A stretch of 64,000 nucleotides of DNA from Archaeoglobus profundus DSM 5631 (lineage in GTDB: Archaea; Halobacteriota; Archaeoglobi; Archaeoglobales; Archaeoglobaceae): positions 1,116,001-1,180,000 of the forward strand of contig NC_013741.1 in the NCBI RefSeq assembly GCF_000025285.1. The letters are read 5' to 3'. The notes beneath the pieces were generated by a model, which did not search any database, had not been told where the DNA came from, and saw only the letters and a list, made by a program, of their open reading frames with translations. Shown here one piece after another: positions 1 to 7,331 of the stretch (the first letter of the stretch is position 1; each line of letters begins with the position of its first letter). The position numbers and the translations under genes were made by a program.

Positions 1-67
1 CTTCTAAATTTAATTGCAACTGTTTTGCAAAAAGGCTTTAAATCAACTCCCCTACTTTCGCTCAGTG

Positions 68-607
68 ATGGTTATGCAGTCCGACATACCAGTGAAGGAA
101 ATAATGACCAGAGAAGTTTGCACTGCTAGGAAGGACGATACATTACTCACAGCTTCGAAGAAGATGATAAAGTTCGGAGTAGGTAGCGTAGTCGTAATTG
201 AAGACGGAAGACCGATAGGAATTGTAACTGAGAAGGATATCCTCTACAAAGTCGTTTCCAAGAATAAGCTACCTTCAAAGGTTAAGCTCAAGGACATCAT
301 GAGCACACCGCTAATTACGATAAAGCCAACCACCAGTCTCAGAGAGGCTGCGGATATAATGAGAAAGAGAGGAATCAGAAGATTACCAGTTGTAGATGAT
401 AACGGCAACCTTATAGGGATTGTGACTGACAACGACATATTGAGTGTAGTAATAGATCTAGGTGAATTTGCAGAGCTCCTCAAAAATGAGTACTATGAAG
501 TTGAGGAAATGAGTGGCAAGTGCGAGAAGTGTGGAAGAATTTCCGATCGTCTCTATGATATAGAAGGTTTAAAGGTTTGTGAAGATTGTTATGAGGTGTT
601 GAGATGA
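68..607 (+). CDS. CBS-domain pair protein with C-terminal zinc ribbon
   Basis: This is a soluble protein of about 179 residues. Two CBS motifs fill its first 140 residues (repeats of the form IMTREV...GIVTEKDIL and IMSTPL...GIVTDNDIL), followed by a short zinc ribbon with two CxxC pairs (CEKC, CEDC). CBS pairs usually bind adenine nucleotides or SAM and act as sensors; the target here is unknown. The ATG at 68 (or 74) is chosen because a TATA-like stretch near 34-40 would place transcription start at about 62-68, and the residues before it do not resemble the family. The stop overlaps the next gene's ATG by 4 nt, so the two are probably co-transcribed and translationally coupled. Confidence 0.8.
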   Translation: MVMQSDIPVKEIMTREVCTARKDDTLLTASKKMIKFGVGSVVVIEDGRPIGIVTEKDILYKVVSKNKLPSKVKLKDIMSTPLITIKPTTSLREAADIMRKRGIRRLPVVDDNGNLIGIVTDNDILSVVIDLGEFAELLKNEYYEVEEMSGKCEKCGRISDRLYDIEGLKVCEDCYEVLR

Positions 608-1470
608 AGCTTGGAAGTGTCATGAATTTGGCAACCAGAGACGTCAAGACTATTCCTCCCCGTTCGACAATAATGAATGCCCTCAAAACGATGGTTAACG
701 CCGGGTTCAGAAGAATGCCAGTTGCAGATGCTGGAACAAAGAAGCTTATGGGTATAGTCTCTGCTACGGACATAATAAATTTCCTCGGTGGTGGAGAAAA
801 GCATAAGATCGTAGAAAACAGGTACGAGGGTAATCTGGCAAAGGCTATAAATGAGAGCATAGACGAGATCATGACTAGAGATGTTGTCTCCGTTAGATAC
901 ACGGATTCTTGGGAGGATGCAGTTGAACTGATGATAGAGAAAAACGTGGGCGGATGTCCAATAGTTGATAACGATGGCAAAGTCTTCGGGATTGTTACTG
1001 AGAGGGACATAGTGAAGTTTCTAGCCAGTCAGAGAAGGCTTGATGGAGTTGTAAGAGATTACATGACTCCTAGAGTTGTAACTGTAACTCCGAACACGAC
1101 CGTTAGAGAGGCTATGGAGATAATGATATCCAAGAGGATAAGGAGATTGCCAATAGTCAAGGACGGCATACTTTACGGAATTCTTGTATCAACAGATTTC
1201 CTTAGGTACTTCGCCAAAGATGCCTTCAAGATGCTCGAAACTGGAAATATAAAGGATGTGCTGAACAAGAGCATACATGAGATTGCCTCAAATTCAAACG
1301 TACTCAAGTATCGAGAACCCCTCGTTTTCGAAAGCAGGGACAAAATATCAGATGTTGTAAGAAGTATGGTTGAGAAGGGTGTTGGATGCGCTTTGATAGT
1401 TGAGAACGGCAAGTTGGAAGGAATAATAACTGAGAGAGACTTGATGAAATTCCTATACTCTAACATATGA
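604..1470 (+). CDS. Four-CBS-motif protein
   Basis: A 288-residue protein made of four consecutive CBS motifs (two Bateman modules). The recurring signatures are MxxxVxxI at motif starts and GIVxxxDxxxF at motif ends, around residues 10-60, 90-145, 155-205 and 235-288. No catalytic or DNA-binding domain is visible, so a nucleotide-sensing regulatory role is inferred rather than seen. It overlaps both the upstream CBS gene and the downstream RNA ligase gene by 4 nt (ATGA junctions), which implies one transcript and possibly a shared physiological role. A third CBS protein of similar size lies at 18.1-18.9 kb. Confidence 0.85.
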   Translation: MKLGSVMNLATRDVKTIPPRSTIMNALKTMVNAGFRRMPVADAGTKKLMGIVSATDIINFLGGGEKHKIVENRYEGNLAKAINESIDEIMTRDVVSVRYTDSWEDAVELMIEKNVGGCPIVDNDGKVFGIVTERDIVKFLASQRRLDGVVRDYMTPRVVTVTPNTTVREAMEIMISKRIRRLPIVKDGILYGILVSTDFLRYFAKDAFKMLETGNIKDVLNKSIHEIASNSNVLKYREPLVFESRDKISDVVRSMVEKGVGCALIVENGKLEGIITERDLMKFLYSNI

Positions 1471-2615
1471 AGGATATTGCTAGTGCCATTGGCGTTTCCG
1501 CTCCAGCTTTAAGGGAGCTCTTCAGAAGGGACATCTTGAGAAAAGCTTTCATAAGTCATCCCTTTTTTTCAGACGTTTTGGAGGCTTACAAGCTCGACAG
1601 AAAGTTTGGTGGTTTTGAAGAGGGAACGTTGATAGCTAAGACAGTTGAAGGTGTTGAGATCGTAAGGGGGTTTCCCAAGATAAAGAGGGCCTTAACGCTG
1701 TATCCAACCATTAAAAAGCACTTCAAAGGCGATGTTGCGATAGAGGAGAAGATGAACGGGTACAACGTAAGGATTGTCAAATTCGGAGAGAAACTTTATG
1801 CAATAACCAGAGGAGGCTTCATATGCCCCTACACTACCGAGAAAGTTAGGTTAATTTTTGATAAGTCCTTTTTTAAAGATCATCCGAATTTGATGCTCTG
1901 CTGTGAAGCTGTGGGGGAGGAATCACCGTACGTTCCAAGCTCAATTTACGGCGAAAGACTTGACTTTTACGTTTTCGATATAAGAGATAAGAGTACGAAC
2001 GAAGCCCTATCCATCAAAGAGAAGGAGAGGATTTGCGAGAATTACGGCTTTAATATGGCGACAATATTTGACGTTGTTAGTTCAAAGATCGCTCACGAAG
2101 TCGTTAGGGATGTAATAGAGAAGATAGGGAAGGAGGGTAGGGAGGGAGTAGTTATAAAGGACGTTGAGATGAAGGAACCTCCTATAAAGTATACTACGAG
2201 TCAAGCCAACTGTTCCGATCTCAGCTACGGCTTTAGATACTTTGGTGAGTACGGTAAGGATTTTCTGTTTTCGAGGTTGATAAGGGAGGGTTTTCAGAGT
2301 TGGGAGTTCTGCGAGAGTGAAGAGAATATGTACGAAAGGGCTTTGAGAATAGGAAAAGCAATTCTCTTTTCCATGGTTGAAAGTATAAGGAATGTTAAAG
2401 ATAGAGGAAAAGTGTACGAGAATATGAGGTTGAGATTTTACGATCTCGAAGTTTTCGAGCTCTTTAAGGAGCACGTGAGAAGGATGGGTGTATCTGCAAA
2501 GTTTTCAGATCCAATTCAAGATGAAGACGGTAGCTACGTCGTTCACTATTATAAGTACATGAAGTCCACTACGGACATCGTTAAACATATATTGGAAGGT
2601 AACCTCTGGTCGTAA
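1467..2615 (+). CDS. ATP-dependent RNA ligase, Rnl3 (MthRnl/Pab1020) type
   Basis: A 382-residue nucleotidyltransferase. Motif I is visible as EEKMNGYN, with the presumed AMP-accepting lysine at about residue 95 in a KxxG context. Further conserved elements are YVFDI (motif III-like) and EGVVIKD (motif IV-like, about residue 230), followed by a helical C-terminal domain. Archaeal Rnl3 enzymes join 5'-phosphate and 3'-OH RNA ends and can circularise RNAs. The size fits the family's usual 370-390 residues. The start ATG overlaps the stop of the preceding CBS gene, so expression is probably coupled to a CBS sensor. Family assignment is fairly sure; the natural substrate is unknown. Confidence 0.82.
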   Translation: MKDIASAIGVSAPALRELFRRDILRKAFISHPFFSDVLEAYKLDRKFGGFEEGTLIAKTVEGVEIVRGFPKIKRALTLYPTIKKHFKGDVAIEEKMNGYNVRIVKFGEKLYAITRGGFICPYTTEKVRLIFDKSFFKDHPNLMLCCEAVGEESPYVPSSIYGERLDFYVFDIRDKSTNEALSIKEKERICENYGFNMATIFDVVSSKIAHEVVRDVIEKIGKEGREGVVIKDVEMKEPPIKYTTSQANCSDLSYGFRYFGEYGKDFLFSRLIREGFQSWEFCESEENMYERALRIGKAILFSMVESIRNVKDRGKVYENMRLRFYDLEVFELFKEHVRRMGVSAKFSDPIQDEDGSYVVHYYKYMKSTTDIVKHILEGNLWS

Positions 2616-2653
2616 TCACAAAAACAGTTAATTGCCTCTCGAAAACTGTTGTC

Positions 2654-3541
2654 ATGTTGGTGCTGTTTACCTCGCACAGAGTCGAGATGCTTAAGCATTT
2701 TGAAGAGATTGCAAAAGATTACGACACCATAGTTATAGAAGAGCCGAAAGATTCGCTTTTCGAAAGAATGCTCAAAGGAGACATAACGATAGATTACTAC
2801 GTCGAAAACCTGAACACTTCTTTTCCCCTCTATTCAACTTACCAGTGTGAAGTTTTGAGAAGGCTGTATTCGATGGGGAAGAAGATATACCAAGTTGAAC
2901 CCTATCTCGAAATGCTTGAGAGATTTCACAGGGCTATCGAATCGAAGCAACCCCTTCCTTCCGATGAGTTAGCGATGAAGGTTAGAGTTGTTGAGAAAAA
3001 GGTCGGTGAAGCTTGGATAGACTATCAGGAAGCTTTCATGAGAAGAGATTTTGATGCTCTTGTAGATTCCGCTGTTAGATTCACCAAAGCTGATGCTGAA
3101 AGATTTATCGTTAGAGATGAAATGAGGGCCGAAGAGATTGCGAAGATAGGTGATTGTCTTGTTGAAGCTGGTCAAATTCACATTCTTTTGCCTGAAATTT
3201 TAAAAGAAAAGGGTTTCAACGTTGATGTTGTTGATCTACCGAGAGAGGTTGCTAACAAGCTTGGAATCGAGTTTTACTTGAATCCTGGAAACGAGTTGAC
3301 GATCAAGTACATGCTCGGTGAAGATGTTAGCGATGATGAAGCTAAGCTGATGTGTGCACAAAGCATCATCTACGTTTCGCTCATTCCAAAGGATGAGCTT
3401 TTGCCGAGCGATGAAGACCCCTATCCGCACCTAAAGAGAGAGTGCAGGATTGCGAAGAAGGTTAGAAAGCTGAGTTACGATGAGTGTAAGGAGTTGTTCC
3501 ACAGGATTTGGGGGCAGAAACTTTTTAATAGCGAAGTATAG
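2654..3541 (+). CDS. Conserved archaeal protein of unknown function
   Basis: A 295-residue soluble protein that I do not recognise with confidence. The N-terminus (MLVLFTSHRVEML...YDTIVIEEP) alternates short strands and helices. A TraB/ChaN-like fold is a weak possibility because of the early histidine followed by a strand ending in glutamates. The middle is helical and charged, and a cysteine occurs in CRIAKKVRKL near the end. There are no membrane segments. The gene begins 38 nt after the RNA ligase and could belong to that transcript. Its stop lies only 3 nt before the remnant tnpA reading frame, so the IS607 element abuts its 3' end; the length gives no sign that the tail was truncated. 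Confidence 0.55.
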   Translation: MLVLFTSHRVEMLKHFEEIAKDYDTIVIEEPKDSLFERMLKGDITIDYYVENLNTSFPLYSTYQCEVLRRLYSMGKKIYQVEPYLEMLERFHRAIESKQPLPSDELAMKVRVVEKKVGEAWIDYQEAFMRRDFDALVDSAVRFTKADAERFIVRDEMRAEEIAKIGDCLVEAGQIHILLPEILKEKGFNVDVVDLPREVANKLGIEFYLNPGNELTIKYMLGEDVSDDEAKLMCAQSIIYVSLIPKDELLPSDEDPYPHLKRECRIAKKVRKLSYDECKELFHRIWGQKLFNSEV

Positions 3542-3544
3542 CGT

Positions 3545-4178
3545 ATGAGTAAGAGACTGTTACGCCTAGGGAAGCTTGTAGGAGACTTGGGATTTACTTT
3601 GTTACTTTGAAGCGGTGGATTTATACCGGTAAGATTAGAGCGGTTAAAACTCCTACTGGTAGGTGGATGATTCCAGAGAGCGAAGTAGAGAGAATAATTA
3701 GCGGAAAAGAAGAAGTCAAAGAGGTGAGAGAGATAATTTATGCTCGTGTAAGTTCCTTGGACCAGAAATCGGACTTGGAAAGGCAGATATAGTACCTTAC
3801 TGAGTATTATATGGGAGAAAGAATATAGGGTCGTAGTCTAAGAGATATAGCCAGTGGTTTGAAAACTAATCGTAAAGGTTTATTGAACCTCTTTAACTAC
3901 GTGGTGAACAGGGAGGTAGACGTAATTGTCGTTACCTATATGGATAGTTACTAGATTCGGTTTCGAGTATCTCGAATATTTCTTCAAACAATTTGGTGTA
4001 AAGATAGAGGTTGCCCTATGGCGAAGAGCCTAAAGATGCTTATCAAGAATTAGTTGAAGACTTGATAGCCATAGTTACTAGTTTCGCTGGCAAGCTATAC
4101 GGTATGAGAAGTCACAAGAAAAAGAAGTTCGTTCAAGACTTTGAGAAGCTTTTAAAGGAGGTTGAAGAGAGTGGTTAA
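3545..4178 (+). pseudogene. tnpA: IS607 TnpA serine recombinase, broken
   Basis: The remnants are in family order. An N-terminal start MSKRLLRLGK lies in one frame. After a frameshift near 3590 comes the MerR-like helix-turn-helix (LKRWIYTGKIRAV) and the catalytic region IIYARVSSLDQ with the nucleophilic serine. Stops then occur from 3790 onward, with recognisable pieces such as DIASGLKTNRKGLL, DVIVVTYMD and FGFEYLEYFFKQFGVK, ending in LLKEVEES before a TAA at 4176-4178. At least one frameshift and several stops make it non-functional. An intact copy would be about 200 residues and would mediate transposition through a serine-recombinase dimer. Confidence 0.85.
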
Positions 4179-5603
4179 ACTTACGAGGACAGTAGTCGTT
4201 CCGAGTATCGTACTAACAAAGAGAAAGTGGGAAATTCTTAAAGAGTTGGAGAGCGTTTACGGAGAGTTAGTTAAAGAGTTAGTCACCTACGGTTTCGAGA
4301 ACGACGTGAAGTCGTTTACTGGATTGAAAAAGTGCAAGTATCACGAGTTGAGGAGGAAACATCCGCAATTGCCCAGTCATTACGTACACGTTGCCTGTCA
4401 AGACGCTTCGACGAGGATAAGGAGTTTCCTAAAACTTAAGAAGAAAAAGCTGGCGAAATCGGACAAGCCGTTGGTTAGTAAGACCTCTATTTGGTTGGAC
4501 GACCACTTGTGGAAACCGTTAGGTTACACGACGATTAAAGTAGCTACGCATAAGGGATGGATTACTATCGAACTCCAGCCACACAAACTGTATTGGAAGT
4601 ACGTAAATGGTGGATGGAAGCTGAGAACACAGCCCAAGTTAAAGTTAGATCGTAAGCAGAGGAGGATATACGTGTATTTCACTTTTGAGAAAGAGATTGA
4701 GGCTAACGGGGGTAACCTGACCTCCTCTTCCCGCTAAAGCGGGAAGGTTCCCCATAGGGGAACCGGCTCTTGCCCCGTCTCACGACGGAGTCATAGCCTT
4801 CGGTTTGTGTCATTGGGCCGGGTCAGAGCGACCCTCTGGGGGAGAAATAAGAGAGGAGGGAATAAAAATGTTTCGGGAGAAGGCGGGCTTTCCTCTTCGC
4901 TTTGAAAAAGCGAAGCTTCCAGCCCGCAAGGAGTGTGATTTCGGTTGACGTTAACGAGGGCAACGTTACGGTTAAGGTACTGAATATGGTTTATCTTCTT
5001 CAAACAGATATTAAGAGGTTAACTCTTGGATACTCTGGCTATCGAGAGGTAATGCAAAGTATTAAGGGTAATAGGCATGTCAAGAGGGTTATTCACAGTA
5101 GAGAGCGCAATAGGAAGAGGGATAGAAGATACAAAATTGCTAACGTTATCGCAAACACGGCTAAACAGTTAAATGCGGTTGTTGTCCTTGAAAACTTACC
5201 TAAACGATGCCCTAAGAACATGATAAGTAACGTAAACGACAAAAAATTGAGGCATAGGATTTATCAAGCTGGTTTTAGAAGTTTGATTAAGGTTATCGAG
5301 GAGAAATGTTTAGAGAGGGGTGTGAGCGTAGTTAAGGTTGATCCGAGAGGGACGTCATCTACGTGTCCGTTTTGTAATTCTAAGCTGATGAGGGGCGATG
5401 CCCCGAGGCAGTTAAAGTGTCCCAAATGCAACGTTGAGATGGGTAGAGATGTGGTAGCGGTTTTCAACTTGGAAAAGAGGGGTTTAACTTTGAAGGGGCA
5501 CGTGCCGTTTGTCCCGATGCCCGATGAATCCACTCCAGAGGTAGCCGTGCTACCGATGAAGGTGTGGATGAGGAGAAAGTTCCTACCGTCTCATTTTATT
5601 TAA
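4171..5603 (+). pseudogene. tnpB: TnpB (OrfB) RNA-guided nuclease, split by an insert
   Basis: The N-terminal half runs in frame to EKEIEA near 4707. The C-terminal half resumes at about 4920 in a different frame with SVISVDVNEGNV. Together they make a nearly complete TnpB: RuvC-I Asp (VDVNE), RuvC-II Glu (VVLENLP), a zinc ribbon with CPFC and CPKC, and RuvC-III Asp (GRDVVAVFNL). The frame change equals an insert of 3n+2 nt, which fits the roughly 213-nt foreign segment. Removing it would restore one frame. The start is the GTG at 4171 (TTG at 4162 is possible) behind an AAAGGAGG ribosome-binding site. Living TnpB proteins cleave DNA at sites specified by an omega RNA from the element's right end. 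Confidence 0.85.
4708..4920 (+). other. Hairpin-rich insert inside tnpB (possible MITE/PATE)
   Basis: About 213 nt with no coding capacity separate the two tnpB halves. It holds a dense series of inverted repeats: an 8-bp stem with a TAAA loop (4728-4747), an 8-bp stem with an ATA loop (4747/4748-4765), a GGCT/AGCC-bounded double stem with CCGTC/GACGG inside (4766-4798), a GGGTC/GACCC stem (about 4821-4835), and a long right-hand hairpin whose outer arms are GCGGGCT/AGCCCGC (4883-4927). Hairpins near both ends resemble non-autonomous IS200/IS605-type elements. Its exact borders are uncertain by several nt, and an RNA function is not excluded. Confidence 0.5.
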
Positions 5604-5677
5604 GACTATATCAAATTGTGTCGACGGTGGGGACAAACGGGCAGAAACGTTTTATGTAGACATTGGGAGGGTCTGAC

Positions 5678-5962
5678 ATGATAACCGAGGAGGAGGTTCT
5701 TCACGTTGCAAATCTTGCCAAGATCGAATTGAAACCTGAGGACGTGAAAAAGTTTAAAGAAGAGTTTTCAAAGATTTTGGAATACTTCAGCATACTCGAC
5801 GAAGTTGGTGAGGATGTTGAACCGACTTATCACGTCCTACCGCTCAAAAACGTTTTTAGAGAAGACGTTCCAAAGGAACCTCTACCGAGAGAACTCGTTT
5901 TGATGAATGCAAAGCATGTGGAGGATGGATACTTCAAAGGGCCGAAGATAATGGAGGATTGA
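5678..5962 (+). CDS. gatC: Asp/Glu-tRNA amidotransferase subunit C
   Basis: A 94-residue protein with the GatC pattern: an N-terminal helix (EEEVLHVANLAKIEL), a central helix with FSKILEYFSILDEV, and the conserved stretch VEPTYHVLPLKNVFREDV. GatC is a small belt subunit that stabilises GatA-GatB in converting Asp-tRNA(Asn) or Glu-tRNA(Gln) to the amide form. The start is the ATG at 5678, 6 nt after a GGGAGGGT Shine-Dalgarno sequence; a TATA-like TTTTATGT lies at 5650-5657. GatA follows 2 nt after the stop, so they form an operon with sepS. GatB is not in the window. Confidence 0.9.
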   Translation: MITEEEVLHVANLAKIELKPEDVKKFKEEFSKILEYFSILDEVGEDVEPTYHVLPLKNVFREDVPKEPLPRELVLMNAKHVEDGYFKGPKIMED

Positions 5963-5964
5963 TT

Positions 5965-7326
5965 ATGAAAGTGAGGGAGTGGAGGGAAAGGCTCGAGAGT
6001 GAGAGATGCTACGATCTCATTGCGGAACTCTTTGAGAGGATTGAGAGGAGTAAGCTCAACGCATTCATAACTTTAAACAAGGAGGAGGCCTTAAAAAAAG
6101 CTGAGGAGTTCGATAAAGGAAAGTTGAAGGGTAAGTTGGCCGGAATACCAGTTGCTGTTAAGGACAACATAAGCACTAAGGGGTTGAGAACTACTTGCGC
6201 ATCAAAGATGCTTGCAAACTACGTTCCTCCATTCGATGCCCATGTAGTGGAGAGGCTTAAGCAGGAGGGAGCTATAATAATCGGAAAGACGAACATGGAC
6301 GAATTCGCAATGGGTACTACCACGGAAACATCATACTTCGGTGTAGTCAGAAATCCATACGACTTGGAGAGAGTGGCTGGGGGAAGTAGTGGAGGAAGTG
6401 GAGCTTGCTTGCATAATGAAAGTGTTTTAGCCTTGGGAAGTGATACGGGTGGAAGTATAAGGTGTCCAGCTTCCTTCTGCGGAGTTTACGGTTTAAAGCC
6501 GACCTATGGATTGGTCTCACGTTACGGCTTGATTCCCTATGCCAATTCCTTAGAGCAAATCGGACCTATGGCAAACTGCGTTGAGGATTTGGCTCTACTT
6601 TTGGAGGTTATAGCTGGTAAGGATGAAAGAGACTCAACGAATGCTGGTGTAGATTTCAAATTCGAGCCTGAAGATAAAAGATACAGGGTTGGAATCATTA
6701 AGGAGATGAGTGCAAATGATGATGTAATGAAGGTTTTTGAGGAGGTCGTCGACATAGTTAGAGAGAGGCATGAAGTTGTTGAAGTTTCTCTAAGCTCTCT
6801 AAAATACGCTCTACCCGCTTACTACATCATAGCAATGAGCGAGGCCTCATCGAATCTCGCAAGATACGATGGAGTCAGATACGGCTACGCCTTGGAAAAG
6901 CTCGACACTTGGACGAGATACTTTGCTAAGGTTAGGGCTGAGGGATTTGGAGAGGAAGTTAAGAGGAGGATAATGCTCGGAACTTACGCTCTATCAGCTG
7001 GATATTACGGTAGATACTACCTCAAGGCTTTGAGAGTTAGGACTTTGGTGAGGAACGACTTTCAGAGAGCTTTCAAGCATTGCGACCTTCTAATAGCTCC
7101 AACGATGCCAACTCCAGCTTTCAAGATAGGAGAGATTCAAGACCCTCTAACGATGTATAAGATGGATGTAAACACAGTTCCAGCCAACTTAGCCGGAATT
7201 CCTGCATTGTCTATGCCGATGGGTTTCGTAAAAGGCTTGCCAGTTGGTTTACAGGTTATGGGCAACTACTTCGAAGAGAACAAAATCCTTAGCTTTGCAT
7301 TGGAGCTTGAAAAAGCGTTGGAGTGA
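5965..7326 (+). CDS. gatA: Asp/Glu-tRNA amidotransferase subunit A
   Basis: A 453-residue amidase-signature protein. The catalytic Ser-cisSer-Lys triad is visible as the lysine in GIPVAVKDN (about residue 66), the GGSSGGSGA loop (about 140) and GSDTGGSIR (about 165). GatA hydrolyses glutamine and feeds ammonia to GatB on misacylated tRNA. The length is a little below the bacterial 480-490 but normal for archaea. The ATG at 5965 has GGAGG 6 nt upstream; an in-frame TTG at 5959 is the only competitor. It overlaps or abuts gatC and sepS, which supports a tRNA-dependent amino-acid operon. Confidence 0.93.
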   Translation: MKVREWRERLESERCYDLIAELFERIERSKLNAFITLNKEEALKKAEEFDKGKLKGKLAGIPVAVKDNISTKGLRTTCASKMLANYVPPFDAHVVERLKQEGAIIIGKTNMDEFAMGTTTETSYFGVVRNPYDLERVAGGSSGGSGACLHNESVLALGSDTGGSIRCPASFCGVYGLKPTYGLVSRYGLIPYANSLEQIGPMANCVEDLALLLEVIAGKDERDSTNAGVDFKFEPEDKRYRVGIIKEMSANDDVMKVFEEVVDIVRERHEVVEVSLSSLKYALPAYYIIAMSEASSNLARYDGVRYGYALEKLDTWTRYFAKVRAEGFGEEVKRRIMLGTYALSAGYYGRYYLKALRVRTLVRNDFQRAFKHCDLLIAPTMPTPAFKIGEIQDPLTMYKMDVNTVPANLAGIPALSMPMGFVKGLPVGLQVMGNYFEENKILSFALELEKALE

Positions 7327-7331
7327 TATTT

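Larger units (their letters stand above)
3545..5603 (+). mobile_element. Degenerate IS607-family insertion sequence
   Basis: The segment holds a serine-recombinase tnpA remnant followed by tnpB in the order and overlap typical of IS607. tnpA is destroyed by a frameshift and stop codons, and tnpB is interrupted by a structured insert. The element sits between an unknown gene and gatC. IS607 elements lack long terminal inverted repeats and target-site duplications, so the exact ends cannot be set by eye; the limits given are the outer coding limits. By itself the element should be immobile. Confidence 0.8.

Noticed and set aside
4162-4170. TTG at 4162 as the tnpB start
   Set aside because: It touches the AAAGGAGG ribosome-binding site; the GTG at 4171 has normal spacing and begins like the family.
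4766-4840. Catalytic core of a group I or group II intron in the tnpB insert
   Set aside because: Some stems could be forced, but I could not find a convincing P7/guanosine site or domain V by eye. Kept only as an open possibility.
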